The notes under the pieces: model-generated
What the model saw: only the letters and a program-made list of their open reading frames with translations
Database searches by the model: none
What the model was told of the DNA's origin: nothing
Shown: positions 16,932-28,175 of the stretch, in pieces
How positions within the stretch are numbered: the first letter of the stretch is position 1
How the letters are laid out: every line of letters begins with the position of its first letter
NCBI RefSeq assembly: GCF_016722765.1
Contig: NZ_JAEQND010000012.1
Location: 1-64,000 of the forward strand
Length of the DNA: 64,000 nt
Reading direction: 5' to 3'
From: Ramlibacter alkalitolerans
GTDB taxonomy: Bacteria; Pseudomonadota; Gammaproteobacteria; Burkholderiales; Burkholderiaceae_C
Translations under genes and position numbers: made by a program

Positions 16932-18226
16932 ATGGACAAGGTCGAGAACTACCTGGCGGCTGCCGAGCGCGAGGCCGCCACGCTGCCGGAACTGGATGGG
17001 ATCGCGCCGGGGCAGGTCCGGCACATCGCGGTGATCGGCGCCGGGACCATGGGGTCCGGGATCGCCATCGCATGCCTCGAAGCGGGGTCGGCGGTGACCC
17101 TGCTGGAGCAGGACGCCGGCGCCCTGCAGCGTGGCGCGGCGCGCATCGGCGAGCACTTTGCGCGCCGGGTGGCGGGCGGCAAGCTGGATGCGCAGCGGGC
17201 GGCCGACTGTGCGTCGCGGCTGCGGGCAACGACGGAATGGTCCTGCCTCTGCGAGGCCGACCTCGTGATCGAGGCCGTCTTCGAGGACCTGGGCGTCAAG
17301 CGCGAGGTGTTCGCGCGCATCGACCAGCTCGCGCGCTCCGGCGCACTGCTCGCCACGAATACCTCCTACCTCGACATCGACGCGATCGCCGCGGCCACCT
17401 CGCGGCCGCAGGACGTCATTGGCCTGCACTTCTTCAGCCCCGCGAACGTCATGCGGCTGCTGGAGGTGGTGCGGGGTCGCGCGACCTCGCGCGAGGCCCT
17501 GGCGACCAGCCTCGAGCTGGCCAAGCGTTTGCGCAAGCAGCCGGTCGTGACCGGCAACGCTTTCGGCTTCGTCGGCAACCGCGTCTTCTCCGCCTACCGG
17601 CGGCAGTGCGAATTCATGCTCGAGGAGGGCGCCTTGCCGGAACAGGTCGATGCCGCACTGGAGGCGTTCGGCTTCGCCATGGGCCCGTTCGCCGTGGCCG
17701 ATCTCTCCGGACTGGACATCGCCTGGCGCATGCGCCAGAGCCAGGCCGCCACGCGCGATCCGGCACACCGCTATGTCCGGATTCCGGACCTGCTCTGCGA
17801 GGTGGGGCGCCTGGGTCGAAAGACCGGGGCCGGCTACTACCGGTATCCGGAGGCGGGCAGCAAGTCGCGCGGAACGCCCGACGCGCAGGTGCAGGAACTG
17901 ATCGAGGCCGAGAGTGCGCGCAAGGGCATCTCGCGCAGGACGCTGGATCCCGACGAGATCCAGCGCCGGGCCGTGCTCGCCATGGTCAACGAAGCCTGCC
18001 TGCTGCTGGCCGAAGGCGTGGCTGCGCGCCCCAGCGACGTGGACGTCGCCCTGGTCAACGGCTACGGATTTCCCCGCCATCGCGGCGGCCCCGTGTTCTG
18101 GGCCCGCGAACGTGGCGCCGACGCACTGGCAACCGATCTTCGCTGGCTCGCGCAAGTGAGCGGACCGGGCTTCCGCCCCGGAGACCCGGCTCGCGTTCTC
18201 CTCACTCCGGCAAGCAAGGAACCTGC

Positions 18227-18230
<4 letters not shown>
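16932..18230 (+). CDS. 3-hydroxyacyl-CoA dehydrogenase
   Basis: The 432-residue protein carries the NAD-binding Rossmann motif VIGAGTMGSGIA (about residues 35-46), the signature GLHFFSPANVMRLLEVV, the conserved NAFGFVGNRV, and two C-terminal 3HCDH helical domains. It is a FadB-like dehydrogenase without the crotonase half; that role falls to the separate gene at 14046. A 30-residue N-terminal extension precedes the Rossmann fold. It oxidises the 3-hydroxyacyl-CoA to the 3-oxo form with NAD+. Its stop overlaps the thiolase start (ATGA). Confidence 0.92.
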
Positions 18231-19432
<1,202 letters not shown>

Positions 19433-19506
19433 ACGTTCGCCGGTAACGCCACGGAGCGCGTCTGCCGAACTGGCTGGACCAGGTCGGCGCGCGGCTCCGC
19501 GGGGAT

Positions 19507-20490
19507 TCACTCGCTGGAAATCTTGCGCTCGCGGATCACGCGAGCCCAGGTCGCCGACTCGCGTTCCATCGTCCTGGCGAGCTCCTCGCGCGAGCCGGGC
19601 TGCGGCGGCAGGCCGTGCGCTTCCAGCGCGGCGACGATCTCGGGCGTCTTCAGCACCTTCACGAGTTCGGTGTTGTAGCGGTCCAGGATCGCCTTCGGCA
19701 CCCTGGAGGACGCCACGAAGGCATACCAGTTGGTCGCGCTGTAGCCGGGGTAGCCGGACTCCGCGACGGTCGGCACCTTGGGAAGCGTGGCCAGGCGGGT
19801 CGGGCCGGTCACGGCGAGCGGGATGAGCTTGCCCGACGCGATGTGGGGCTGCGCGGTGGCGAAGGTGGAGTAGTAGGAAGCCACGCGGCCACCCAGCAGG
19901 TCCTGCAGCGCCGGCGCGCCACCCTTGTAGGGGATGTGCACGGTCTGGATCTTTGCCATGTCGTTCAGCAGTTCGCCCGCCAGGTGCGAGGCCGAGCCGG
20001 GGCCGGTGGAGGCGAAGTCGAGCTTGCCGGGGTTGGACTTCGCGTAGGCAACGAACTCGGGGAAGGTCCTGATCGGGAGGCCCGAATGCACGACCAGCAC
20101 GTTCGGGAAGTTCACGCCCATGGTGATCGGCGCGAAATCCTTCACCGGGTCGTAGGGCAGCTTCATCAGGTGCGGGGCGATCGTCAGCGGGCCGACCGAG
20201 CCGAACAGGATCACGCTGCCGTCCGAGGGCGCCGTCTTGGCCACGTACTGGTGGGCGATGTTGCCACCGGCGCCGGGCTTGTTGTCGATGATGACGGGTA
20301 CGCCCAGGTTGTCGCCGAGCCTCTTGCCGATCAGGCGGGCCGCGACGTCGGCCGCGCCCCCGGCGGCAAAGCCCACGACGATGGTGATGGTGCGCGGCGG
20401 GAAGCTCGCGTCCTGTGCCTGTGCGCACGCGAGCGGCAGCAAGGGGGCGGCGGCGAGCGCGCAGAGGCGCAGTACCTCACGCTTGTTCAT
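19507..20490 (-). CDS. Bug/TctC-type solute receptor next to tcuBA
   Basis: The 327-residue protein has a Sec signal peptide (cleavage near AQAQ, residue 26) and Bug family features (TITIVVGFAAGGAADVAAR, and PYKGGAPALQDLLGG). It is the last gene of a leftward run, 21 bases after tcuB. In Burkholderiales tcuAB are often accompanied by a Bug receptor in place of the MFS importer TcuC of Salmonella. A tricarballylate or citrate-like ligand is therefore inferred. Convergent with the thiolase gene. Confidence 0.88.
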   Translation of the reverse strand: MNKREVLRLCALAAAPLLPLACAQAQDASFPPRTITIVVGFAAGGAADVAARLIGKRLGDNLGVPVIIDNKPGAGGNIAHQYVAKTAPSDGSVILFGSVGPLTIAPHLMKLPYDPVKDFAPITMGVNFPNVLVVHSGLPIRTFPEFVAYAKSNPGKLDFASTGPGSASHLAGELLNDMAKIQTVHIPYKGGAPALQDLLGGRVASYYSTFATAQPHIASGKLIPLAVTGPTRLATLPKVPTVAESGYPGYSATNWYAFVASSRVPKAILDRYNTELVKVLKTPEIVAALEAHGLPPQPGSREELARTMERESATWARVIRERKISSE

Positions 20491-20511
20491 TTCGGTCTCC
20501 TGGTGGGGGAT

Positions 20512-21684
20512 TCAGTCCGCGCCGAGGCCGATCGGATTCGGCTGGCGCTTCTCGACGTTGTGGCGCAGCAGCGCTGCGCCGCGGAACACGGCGTGGGCGA
20601 ACTTGCCGTAGGGCAGGGTGGCGAACAAGGCCATCACCGCGCCCAGGTGCAGGCACAAAGTCAGGGGCAACGCCGGGGTGGCGCGTGCCAGCCACAGCGC
20701 GAGCCCGCTGACGCTGGTGAGGAACAGCAGCGCGATGAAGCCGAGATCCATCGGCTTCTGCGCCGCGTCGCCTTGCAGGACATGCCGGCGGCGGTTCAGG
20801 CGCCACAGGCCCGCCGTTCCGATGGCCAGGCTCACGCCGCCGGCTGCGCCCAGCAGCTTCGGCAGCGACGGCAGATCGTAGGGCGCCACCCAGCCGAACG
20901 CATAGTGATAGAACGTGGCCAGCGAGGTGGCGGCGAAGCAGAGCAGGAAACCGTAGAAGGTCAGGTGGTGCGCGCGCCGGCGCGCCAGGGTGAAGGCGTC
21001 GTTCGACTCGTTGCAGCCTTCTCCATGGCCGCCGTCCAGGTACTTCAGGCGCAGCACGTCGCCGGTCGCTTCCGCCGCGGCGGGCGCGCTCACCGGCTGC
21101 CCGCTGGTGGCGGGCTTCACCTCGCGCCAGAACTTCGCCACCCCCATGCCGAGCGCCAGCACGACGAACAGGAAGACCGGAGCGAACAGGGCGACCAGCA
21201 GGTTGTGCGGAAAGATGGCGTAGAAGTTGCCCGCGGCCACCGCGCCCCACAGGCTGCCCTGGACCGCGACACCCAGCGCCAGGAAAAAGGCGAGCCCCAG
21301 GGCCAGCGCGACGGCGAGCGTGGCGCCGTTGCGCTGGTACAAGGCGCCCAGCGCCGGCGGCCACGCGTAGTCGGCATAGGTCTGCCCGCGCACCTTGGCC
21401 ATGGCCTGCGGCACGTTGACTGCGAACTCGTGGGGCGGCGCGTACTGGCAGGCGTGCAGGCAGGCGCCGCAGTTGTGGCACAGGTTCGCCAGGAAATGGA
21501 TGTCGGCCTTGCCGAACTCCAGGCGGCGTGTCATGGCCGGAAACACCGCGCAGAAGCCTTCGCAGTAGCGGCAGGCATTGCAGATCTGCATCTGCCGGGC
21601 CACTTCGCTTTCGGGTGCGGTCAGCACGACCTCGCCCTTGGCCAGGGCGACGGCGTCGCGGGTCAGGACCTCAAGCGCTTGCAT
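20512..21684 (-). CDS. tcuB: Tricarballylate utilisation protein B, Fe-S membrane electron carrier
   Basis: ATG 21684 has GAAGGAG upstream and lies 14 bases inside the tcuA end. The 390-residue protein has two four-cysteine clusters near the N-terminus (Cys35, 38, 41, 45 and Cys69, 72, 75, 79) for two 4Fe-4S centres, then several transmembrane helices from about residue 115. TcuB is known to reoxidise the FADH2 of TcuA and pass electrons to the quinone pool. A Cys-free polar insert separates two membrane blocks. Confidence 0.92.
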   Translation of the reverse strand: MQALEVLTRDAVALAKGEVVLTAPESEVARQMQICNACRYCEGFCAVFPAMTRRLEFGKADIHFLANLCHNCGACLHACQYAPPHEFAVNVPQAMAKVRGQTYADYAWPPALGALYQRNGATLAVALALGLAFFLALGVAVQGSLWGAVAAGNFYAIFPHNLLVALFAPVFLFVVLALGMGVAKFWREVKPATSGQPVSAPAAAEATGDVLRLKYLDGGHGEGCNESNDAFTLARRRAHHLTFYGFLLCFAATSLATFYHYAFGWVAPYDLPSLPKLLGAAGGVSLAIGTAGLWRLNRRRHVLQGDAAQKPMDLGFIALLFLTSVSGLALWLARATPALPLTLCLHLGAVMALFATLPYGKFAHAVFRGAALLRHNVEKRQPNPIGLGAD

Positions 21685-23086
21685 GTTCTTTCGCTCCTTC
21701 GTCCAGCGCGGCCCGCGCCGCATGGGTTCCGGCGATGCGGCCGAAGGCCGTGCCGATCGACATGCCCACGCCGGCGGTGTAGCCCTTGCCCAGCACGTTG
21801 CCGGCCATCATTTCCCCCGCGACGAACAGGTTCTGGCTGGGAACGTCCTGGAAGCGGACTGCGGCCGTCTCGTCGGTGCGCAGTCCCAGGTAGGTGAAGG
21901 TCACGCCGGGGCGCACGGCATAGGCGTAGAACGGCGCCGTGTCGATGGGGCGCGCCCAGTGTGTCTTGGGCGGGACCACGCCTTGCGTGTGGCAGTCGTC
22001 CAGCGCCGTGTGGTCGAAGGTGCCGACGCGGCAGGCGGCGTTGTAGGCCTGCAGGGTGTGCATGAATCTCTCCACCGGCAGTCCCACCTTGACGGCCAGT
22101 TCCGGCAGCGTGTTCGCCACCACGCCGGGGAACACCGGCGGCATGAAGCGCCCGACCGCCTTCGCGTCGATGATGGAATGGGCGACCTGTCCCGGCTGCT
22201 GCGCGACCAGCCGGCCCCAGATCGCATAGCGCTTGGGCCAGAAGTCCTCGCCCTCGTCGTAGAAGCGTTCGCCGTCCCGATTGACCACCACGCCGAGGGA
22301 CACGCAGTCGATGCGCGTGCAGATGCCGCCGTCGTACAGCGGCGCGCGCGCGTCGATGGCCACCATGTGGGCCTGGGTCGGATCGCCGATGCGATCCGCG
22401 CCGTGGTCGTCCAGCAGGTGCTTGAGCAGGACGCCGCGGTTGTACCGGGTGCCGCGGATGAGGAAGTTGTCGGCCGGCCATTCGCCCCGCTCGTTGCGGC
22501 CCCAGGCTTCGCGCAGCCATTCGCGGTTCGACTCGAAGCCGCCGGCGGCCAGCACGCAGGCCCGGGCGGCGATGCGCTCGCCCTTCACCCAGGCCGCGAC
22601 GAAGCGCCCGTCCTCGATCTCCACCCGATCCACCGGTGCGTCGTACCGGATGCGCACGCCGAGCCGCTCCGCGCTGCGGTAGTAGGCGTTGACCAGGGCC
22701 TTGCCGCCGCCCATGAAGAAGGCATTGGTCCGCGCCACGTGCAGGGCGCCCGACAGCGGCGGCTGGAAGCGCACGCCGTGCTTGCGCATCCAGTCGCGGC
22801 AGGACGAGGACGCGCGGATGGTGAGGCGCGCGAGGCGCTCGTTCGTCACGCCGCCGGTGACCTTCAGCAGGTCCTGCCAGAACTCCTCTTCGGGGTAGGC
22901 GTCGACCAGCACGTCCTGCGGGGCATCGTGCATGCAGCGCAGGTTGCGCGTGTGCATGGAGTTGCCGCCGCGCCATTCGCGGGGGGCGGCTTCCAGCAGC
23001 AGCACGCTGGCGCCCGCCTCGGCAGCCATGAGGGCCGCGCACAGTGCGGCGTTGCCGCCGCCGATGACAAGCACGTCGGTGCTCAT
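21671..23086 (-). CDS. tcuA: FAD-dependent tricarballylate dehydrogenase
   Basis: The 471-residue flavoprotein starts with an FAD-binding dinucleotide fold ([17 protein letters not shown], residues 7-23) and ends with the second FAD segment ([20 protein letters not shown]), as in the fumarate reductase/succinate dehydrogenase flavoprotein family. TcuA oxidises tricarballylate to cis-aconitate, relieving aconitase inhibition. It overlaps tcuB by 14 bases, which supports co-translation. Confidence 0.92.
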   Translation of the reverse strand: MSTDVLVIGGGNAALCAALMAAEAGASVLLLEAAPREWRGGNSMHTRNLRCMHDAPQDVLVDAYPEEEFWQDLLKVTGGVTNERLARLTIRASSSCRDWMRKHGVRFQPPLSGALHVARTNAFFMGGGKALVNAYYRSAERLGVRIRYDAPVDRVEIEDGRFVAAWVKGERIAARACVLAAGGFESNREWLREAWGRNERGEWPADNFLIRGTRYNRGVLLKHLLDDHGADRIGDPTQAHMVAIDARAPLYDGGICTRIDCVSLGVVVNRDGERFYDEGEDFWPKRYAIWGRLVAQQPGQVAHSIIDAKAVGRFMPPVFPGVVANTLPELAVKVGLPVERFMHTLQAYNAACRVGTFDHTALDDCHTQGVVPPKTHWARPIDTAPFYAYAVRPGVTFTYLGLRTDETAAVRFQDVPSQNLFVAGEMMAGNVLGKGYTAGVGMSIGTAFGRIAGTHAARAALDEGAKEHASA

Positions 23087-23182
23087 GTCCGCTCCAGGAA
23101 GTGTGGGCGGATTGTGCGAGTCGGCGATGCGGCTGTGAAATGAAAAGAAGGTCGCGATTGTTGCGGTTACCGCAACAGCGCC

Positions 23183-24076
23183 TCAGACCTTCACGGGCGT
23201 GCTGCGCACCAGCTCGTAGAACGCTTCGGCCGCCGGGGACAGGCTGCCGCGGCGCGAGCGCAGCAGGACCACCCGCCGTTTCACCACCGGCCCCGTCAGC
23301 GGAATCTTGCGGATGCCGGGGCGGTCGCCTTCCCGGATGGTGGAGGCCGGCAGGATCGCTGCACCGACGCCTGCCGCCACGAGGTTGACCGCCGTCGCGT
23401 GGTGGTCCACCTCGTACTTGGCATCCAGCCGGACGTTGTGCCTCGCCAGCTGGTAGTCCATGACCACGCGCGTGGCGACCAGGCCGCTCACGCGCACCAG
23501 CTCGATGCCGCGCATGTCGTTCCACGACAGGGTCTTGCGCTCCTGCAACGGGTGCGGCGTTCGGCACACGAAGACCAGCGGGTCCGAAAACAAGGCGGTT
23601 TCGATCAGCTCCGGCTGGCTTTCGCCCGCCAGCGCGATCCCCAGCTCCGCCTTGCCGTGGAGGACGGCGGTGCGCACCTGGTCGGAAGTGCCATCCAGCA
23701 GGCGGACCTGGTTGCGCGGATGGCGCCTGGCGTATTCACGGATGATCCCGGGCAGCACGTGGGAGGCCATGGTGGGGATGCACGCCACCGTGAGGTTGCC
23801 GCGCCCGTGCTGCGACATGTCCTTGAGGCGCTCCACGGCCGATGTCATCTCCTGCACGATCGAGCGCGCCTGCGGAAGGAAATCGCGGCCCACCACGGTG
23901 AGTTCGACGGCCCGCGTGGTGCGATCCAGCAGCCTCACGCCCAGATAGGCCTCGAGCTTCTGGATGCGCCGCGTGAGCGCGGTCTGCGTGATGTGCAGCT
24001 CGCGCGCGGCCTTGTTGAATCCGCCCAGTTCAGCGATCGCAACGAAGGCCTGGACACCGTCGAAATCGATCTTCAT
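23183..24076 (-). CDS. LysR family regulator, probable tcuR-like
   Basis: The 297-residue protein has a LysR helix-turn-helix (residues about 1-60; ELHITQTALTRRIQKLE) and a type-2 periplasmic-binding-like effector domain. It sits between the ABC permease genes and tcuA, all leftward. In Salmonella a LysR protein, TcuR, controls tcuABC, so this may be its counterpart. Eight bases separate it from the permease stop, so it may also be read through from the transporter operon. Confidence 0.85.
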   Translation of the reverse strand: MKIDFDGVQAFVAIAELGGFNKAARELHITQTALTRRIQKLEAYLGVRLLDRTTRAVELTVVGRDFLPQARSIVQEMTSAVERLKDMSQHGRGNLTVACIPTMASHVLPGIIREYARRHPRNQVRLLDGTSDQVRTAVLHGKAELGIALAGESQPELIETALFSDPLVFVCRTPHPLQERKTLSWNDMRGIELVRVSGLVATRVVMDYQLARHNVRLDAKYEVDHHATAVNLVAAGVGAAILPASTIREGDRPGIRKIPLTGPVVKRRVVLLRSRRGSLSPAAEAFYELVRSTPVKV

Positions 24077-24083
24077 GGCGTGT

Positions 24084-24884
24084 TCAATGCATCGGCCGGC
24101 CGAGCCGGCGGCTTGCCCTCGAAAGACCGTAGTTCACCAGGCAGTACAGCACCGCGACCGCAAGGTACACGGGCACGAGCGAGCGGTAGTTGGCGATCAG
24201 CACCCTGGCGTTCTGCATCAGTTCGCCGTAGGTGACCACGTAGCCGAAGGTGGTGTCCTTGACGACGATCACCAGCTGCGCGACCAGCGCCGGGACGATG
24301 TAGCGCAGCGCCTGGGGAAAGACGACGTGGGCGAAGACCCGTGCCTCGTTCAGGCCCAGCGCGCGAGCCGCATGCGTCTGGCCGCGGGGAACGGCGAGCA
24401 CGCCTGCGCGGTACACCTCCGCCACGACGGCAGCCGTACTGAGCCCCACGGGCAGGGTCAGCATCCAGTAGGCACTCAGCTTGATCCCGACGGAGGGAAG
24501 GACCAGGAAGTACACGTAGATGAGCAGCAGGGTCGGCACACCGCGCAGGAATTCGATGACCGCGACGGCCGGCCAGCGCACGAGCCGCAGCCGCGAGAGG
24601 CGGCCGACCAGCAGCACGAGGCCGAGCACCAGCGCGATGACGGCGGCCGCCGCCGCCGAGGCCAGCGTGCCGAGCAGTCCCTTGCCCAGGAAGGCCCAGG
24701 TCGTCTTCCAGGCGAAGAATTCCCAGAGCCGCCCTTCGAACTGGCCCGCGGCATGGAACCGGACCACGATGCCTGCGGCCAGCACGAGCAGCGTCGCCGC
24801 GACGAGCACGCTCAGCGCGCGGGTGACGGCCCGCGCCTTGTAGCCCAGGTCGCCGAAGAGGGCGTCTTCCAGCGCCCGGCTCAT
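24084..24884 (-). CDS. Amino-acid-type ABC transporter permease 2
   Basis: Start at 24884 overlaps the upstream permease stop by four bases. The 266-residue protein has about five or six transmembrane helices and the HisM/GlnP family EAA loop (ARALGLNEARVFAHVVFPQALR). An extra 60-residue N-terminal segment with one helix precedes the core. With the partner at 24881-25543 it forms the membrane pore of a polar amino-acid importer. No ATP-binding subunit is encoded nearby. Confidence 0.88.
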   Translation of the reverse strand: MSRALEDALFGDLGYKARAVTRALSVLVAATLLVLAAGIVVRFHAAGQFEGRLWEFFAWKTTWAFLGKGLLGTLASAAAAAVIALVLGLVLLVGRLSRLRLVRWPAVAVIEFLRGVPTLLLIYVYFLVLPSVGIKLSAYWMLTLPVGLSTAAVVAEVYRAGVLAVPRGQTHAARALGLNEARVFAHVVFPQALRYIVPALVAQLVIVVKDTTFGYVVTYGELMQNARVLIANYRSLVPVYLAVAVLYCLVNYGLSRASRRLGRPMH

Positions 24885-25543
24885 CGCAGGATCCGCATCT
24901 TCCTGTCCAGGGTGGCGCCCGCCCACGCGATGAGCAGGCCCGACACCAGGTACGCCGCGGCAGCGACTGCGAACGCAGGGATCCCGGCGGCGGAGTCGTT
25001 GGCGATCTTCGCCACGAGCGCCGTGAGTTCCCGACCCGGGAGGGGCACCTGTGACGCCAGGGAGGTCGACAGCATCAGCGCGATGAGCAGCGAGGTCATC
25101 GGTTGCACGACCGAGCGCAGCGCCTGCGGCAACACAATGGACGTGATGATGACCAGGGGACGCATGCCCAGGCTGCGTGCGGCCTCCACCTGGCCGCCGG
25201 CGACGGTGTTGATGCCCGTGCGCAGGTAGTCGGCCGTGAACGCGGAGCACACCAGGGCCAGGGTCAGGATCACGCTGGGCTCATAGTCGATCACCACCTG
25301 GAGATCGGGCAGCGCGAACACGATGAAGATCAGCAGCGCAACGGCCGGGATGTTGCGGAAGACCTCGACATAGGCGGTCAGCACGAAGCGCAGCGGCCGC
25401 AGCGGCAGGAGCCGCGCCACCGTCACGACGATGCCCAGCACGAAGCCGGCCCCGAACGACAGGGCCGTGAGTTTCCAGGTGAGCAAAAGGGCCTGCCCGA
25501 AGGCAGGCCCGTGGTCGGCCAGGAGCCGGAAGACACTGCCCAT
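24881..25543 (-). CDS. Amino-acid-type ABC transporter permease 1
   Basis: The 220-residue permease has the family loop AARSLGMRPLVIITSIVLPQALR, four to five membrane segments and the typical N-terminal GLxxTL-like region (FGQALLLTWKLTALS). It starts three bases after the receptor gene stop, and its stop overlaps the next permease start. It forms the channel with permease 2. Confidence 0.9.
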   Translation of the reverse strand: MGSVFRLLADHGPAFGQALLLTWKLTALSFGAGFVLGIVVTVARLLPLRPLRFVLTAYVEVFRNIPAVALLIFIVFALPDLQVVIDYEPSVILTLALVCSAFTADYLRTGINTVAGGQVEAARSLGMRPLVIITSIVLPQALRSVVQPMTSLLIALMLSTSLASQVPLPGRELTALVAKIANDSAAGIPAFAVAAAAYLVSGLLIAWAGATLDRKMRILR

Positions 25544-25546
25544 CGG

Positions 25547-26449
25547 TCAGGGTAGCGCAGGCGGCGTCGGGACGTTCGTGCTCCCGGTGCGCTGCCCGAT
25601 GGCCAGCGTCCACAGCTTGGACCAGGTGCCATCGGCCTCGATCTTCTTCAGGAAGGCATTGACGAAGGCCACGCCGTCCGAGCCCTTGGGCAGGCCGATG
25701 CCATAGGGGTCCTGCGGACCGAAGGGGGCGCCGGCCAGCTTCGCGTCGCCGGCGCCGAGGCTCAGGACATTGAGCAGCAGCGTGTAGTCGGTCACGTAGG
25801 CGTCCACGCGCCCCTGGCGCAGGGCGTCGACGGCCTCCTGGTGGGTCTGGAACTCCTGCACCGTGGCCTTGGGCGCGAATTGCGCCAGGATCGCGGGGCC
25901 CGTCGATCCCGCCTGGGTGGCGGTCTTCCTGCCGGCGAGGTCGTTGTACGACTGGATCGCCTTGTTGGTCGACTTGACCAGCACCCCCGCCTGCGAGGTG
26001 TAGTAAGGCCCGGCGAAGGAGATCTTCTCCGCGCGGGCCGGCGTGATCGAATAGGTGGCCAGCACCATGTCCACCTGGTCGTTGACGAGGACCTGTTCGC
26101 GGGTGGACGACGTGACCTGCGTGAACTGGTACTTGGAGCCGTCGCCCAGGATGTAGCGCGTCAGGAGCTGGGCCAGGCCCGCATCGAATCCGCGGATCTT
26201 GCCGTCCTTCTCGTTGAGCAGCGAGAAGAGGTTGGAGGTCTGGGTGCCGCCGAGGCGCAGCGTGCCGGCCTGCTTGATCTTGCTGGCCCATTTGCTGGAC
26301 GAGATGGTCGCGGCGTCGGCCACGGGCCCCTGGGCGACCAGCGCGTCGAAGGCTGCCGCATTGATGGGGGTGCCTTGGGCGAAAAGCGGCGCACCGGTCG
26401 CAACGGCCAGTGCCACCACGGTGGCTTTCAGGGCGGATGAGATCGACAT
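25547..26449 (-). CDS. Periplasmic receptor of the amino-acid ABC system
   Basis: ATG 26449 is chosen because it begins a Sec signal peptide (cleavage near LFAQG, residue 25) and follows GAGAG. The 300-residue product is an SBP_bac_3 protein: LRLGGTQTSN..., GFDAGLAQLLT, DMVLATYSITPARAEKISFAGPYY and DAYVTDYTLLL. It binds a polar amino acid or related acid in the periplasm. It heads the leftward run receptor-permease-permease-LysR-tcuA-tcuB-Bug. Confidence 0.9.
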   Translation of the reverse strand: MSISSALKATVVALAVATGAPLFAQGTPINAAAFDALVAQGPVADAATISSSKWASKIKQAGTLRLGGTQTSNLFSLLNEKDGKIRGFDAGLAQLLTRYILGDGSKYQFTQVTSSTREQVLVNDQVDMVLATYSITPARAEKISFAGPYYTSQAGVLVKSTNKAIQSYNDLAGRKTATQAGSTGPAILAQFAPKATVQEFQTHQEAVDALRQGRVDAYVTDYTLLLNVLSLGAGDAKLAGAPFGPQDPYGIGLPKGSDGVAFVNAFLKKIEADGTWSKLWTLAIGQRTGSTNVPTPPALP

Positions 26450-26570
26450 GGGTTCTCTCGGTGGATGTGGACTGCCGCCGAATGTATAGCAGTCCTGCGC
26501 CCGTCGGATCGGGTAAGGTGGCGAGACGCCCGCCCCATGCTGCGTGGCGCCCAGCTTCGAGGAGACGCGC

Positions 26571-27272
26571 ATGACGCAACGGGTCGCTTTGATCACCGCC
26601 GGCGGCAGCGGCATGGGCGCGGCCGCCGCGCGCCGGCTTGCGGCGGATGGCTTCCTGGTCGGCGTGCTGTCGTCATCCGGCAAGGGCGAGGCGCTGGCAC
26701 GTGAACTCGGGGGCGTGGGCGTCACCGGATCCAACCAGTCGACGCAGGCCCTCGGCCAACTCGTCGGGCTCGCCATGGCACGCTGGGGCCGGATCGACGT
26801 CCTCGTCAACAGCGCCGGCCATGGTCCGCGGGCGCCGATCCTCGACATCTCCGACGAGGATTGGCACAAGGGCATGGACACCTACCTGCTGAACGTGGTG
26901 CGGGCCACGCGGCTGGTCGCGCCGATGATGAAGGCGCAGCAGGGAGGCGCGATCATCAACATCTCCTCCGCCTGGACCTTCGAGCCCACCGAGCAGTTTC
27001 CGACCTCCGCCGTGTTCCGGGCCGGCCTGGCCGCCTTCACCAAGATCTTCAGCGACACGCACGCGCCGTTCAATGTCCGGATGAACAATGTTCTTCCCGG
27101 CTGGATCGACAGCCTTCCCGCCACCGAAGCGCGGCGCCAGACCGTCCCGATGCAGCGCTACGGAAGAAGCGAGGAGATCGCCGCGACGATCTCGTTCCTG
27201 GCTTCCGACGGCGCGGCCTACATCACGGGACAGAACCTGCGCGTGGACGGCGGCCTCACGCGATCCGTCTGA
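26571..27272 (+). CDS. Short-chain dehydrogenase-like protein lacking YxxxK
   Basis: ATG 26571 follows GAGGAGA. The 233-residue protein has the SDR cofactor motif ITAGGSGMGAA, NSAGHGPRAPI in place of NNAG, and the C-terminal ITGQNLRVDGGL. Where classical members have Tyr-x3-Lys the sequence reads SAVFRAGLAAFTK, so both catalytic residues are absent, although the Ser (NISS) is kept. It may be a non-canonical reductase or a binding protein. Monocistronic, divergent from the ABC operon. Confidence 0.8.
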   Translation: MTQRVALITAGGSGMGAAAARRLAADGFLVGVLSSSGKGEALARELGGVGVTGSNQSTQALGQLVGLAMARWGRIDVLVNSAGHGPRAPILDISDEDWHKGMDTYLLNVVRATRLVAPMMKAQQGGAIINISSAWTFEPTEQFPTSAVFRAGLAAFTKIFSDTHAPFNVRMNNVLPGWIDSLPATEARRQTVPMQRYGRSEEIAATISFLASDGAAYITGQNLRVDGGLTRSV

Positions 27273-27274
27273 GC

Positions 27275-27294
27275 ACGCACTGGCCGCCGTGCGT
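27275..27294 (+). terminator. Short terminator-like hairpin after the SDR gene
   Basis: ACGCAC and GTGCGT pair around an eight-base loop right after the stop codon, followed by a pyrimidine run TCTCCTT. The stem is only six base pairs, so a weak intrinsic terminator between convergent genes is the most I can claim. Confidence 0.35.
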
Positions 27295-27299
27295 CTCCT

Positions 27300-27650
27300 T
27301 CAGGTTCCGGGCGCGCTCCTGGCTTGCGCGTCGCGGAATGCGCGCTCCAGGGTCTCGGCGCTTGCAAGCTCTTTCTGGATGCGTGCGACGGCCTCGGGAG
27401 CGCGGTCTGCGGGATCCTCGATCGCGAGTTCGATCAGCGTCAATGCATAGGTCAGGCGCTCTCCGTGGAGGGCGCCCAGCGCATGCATCAGGTGAACGGA
27501 CTCCCACGCATCGGGCTCCCGCCCCTCGTTGCGGATTTCCTTGAGCACCTCGAGCGCAAAGGCGGCGACGACCTGTTTCTTCTGGTCGCCGCTCATCTCC
27601 CGGAATGCGCGATCGGTGGGGGCAAGGCTGTAGAGCTGGTCTCGGTTCAT
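27300..27650 (-). CDS. Hypothetical helical protein, 116 residues
   Basis: The product is almost wholly alpha-helical and acidic, without Cys, signal peptide or membrane helix. A short conserved-looking block reads ESVHLMHALGALHGERLTYALTL split by His and Arg residues. Family not recognised. It is convergent with the SDR gene and separated by 69 bases from the next leftward gene. Confidence 0.55.
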   Translation of the reverse strand: MNRDQLYSLAPTDRAFREMSGDQKKQVVAAFALEVLKEIRNEGREPDAWESVHLMHALGALHGERLTYALTLIELAIEDPADRAPEAVARIQKELASAETLERAFRDAQARSAPGT

Positions 27651-27719
27651 GGGCCGCAGATTACCCGAGTGCAGGATACCCGGACAACGGGACGCGACGC
27701 GCAGGCATCCGTGCGCCTG

Positions 27720-28085
27720 CTACTGGGGAGACGCGTAGTGCACGTACGACTCGCGGACCATGCCGTCGCGGTCGAAGAACAGCACCTCGACGACATGCGT
27801 CCCCGTGATGCCCTTGTAGTGGATCGCAATGCTGTCGACCCCGCGCAGCACGTCCAGGACGGTGAATTCGATGTGATCGAACACCTCGAAGCCCTTCGCC
27901 ACGTAGGCGCGCAGCCCCCCCTTGCCACGCACGGTGCCGCTCGGGTCATGACTCAGCCGCGCAACGAGCGGGGAATGGAAGATCACGTCGTCGGTGTAGA
28001 ACGCCAGCACACGATCCAGGTCCTTCGACTCGAACGCGGCGACCCAGCGCTTAACGTAGTCAGCCGTCTTCTCCATCGTCAGCAT
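27720..28085 (-). CDS. SnoaL/NTF2-like protein
   Basis: Start 28085 lies six bases after GAGGAG; a start at 28091 would leave no spacing. The 121-residue product has the cone-shaped NTF2-like pattern: N-terminal helix (TADYVKRWVAAFESKDLDRV), YTDDVIFHSP and C-terminal sheet strands. Such proteins are isomerases, ester cyclases or binding proteins; no catalytic set is clear enough to choose. It follows the LysR gene at 28176-29075 in the same direction. Confidence 0.7.
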   Translation of the reverse strand: MLTMEKTADYVKRWVAAFESKDLDRVLAFYTDDVIFHSPLVARLSHDPSGTVRGKGGLRAYVAKGFEVFDHIEFTVLDVLRGVDSIAIHYKGITGTHVVEVLFFDRDGMVRESYVHYASPQ

Positions 28086-28175
28086 CGGCATCTCCTCTGA
28101 GGCGGATTGCGGGCGGCCCGATCCAGGCCGAGCGTGCGTCAAGTGTGCCACGGGCGACCATCCGCTGACCACGCG

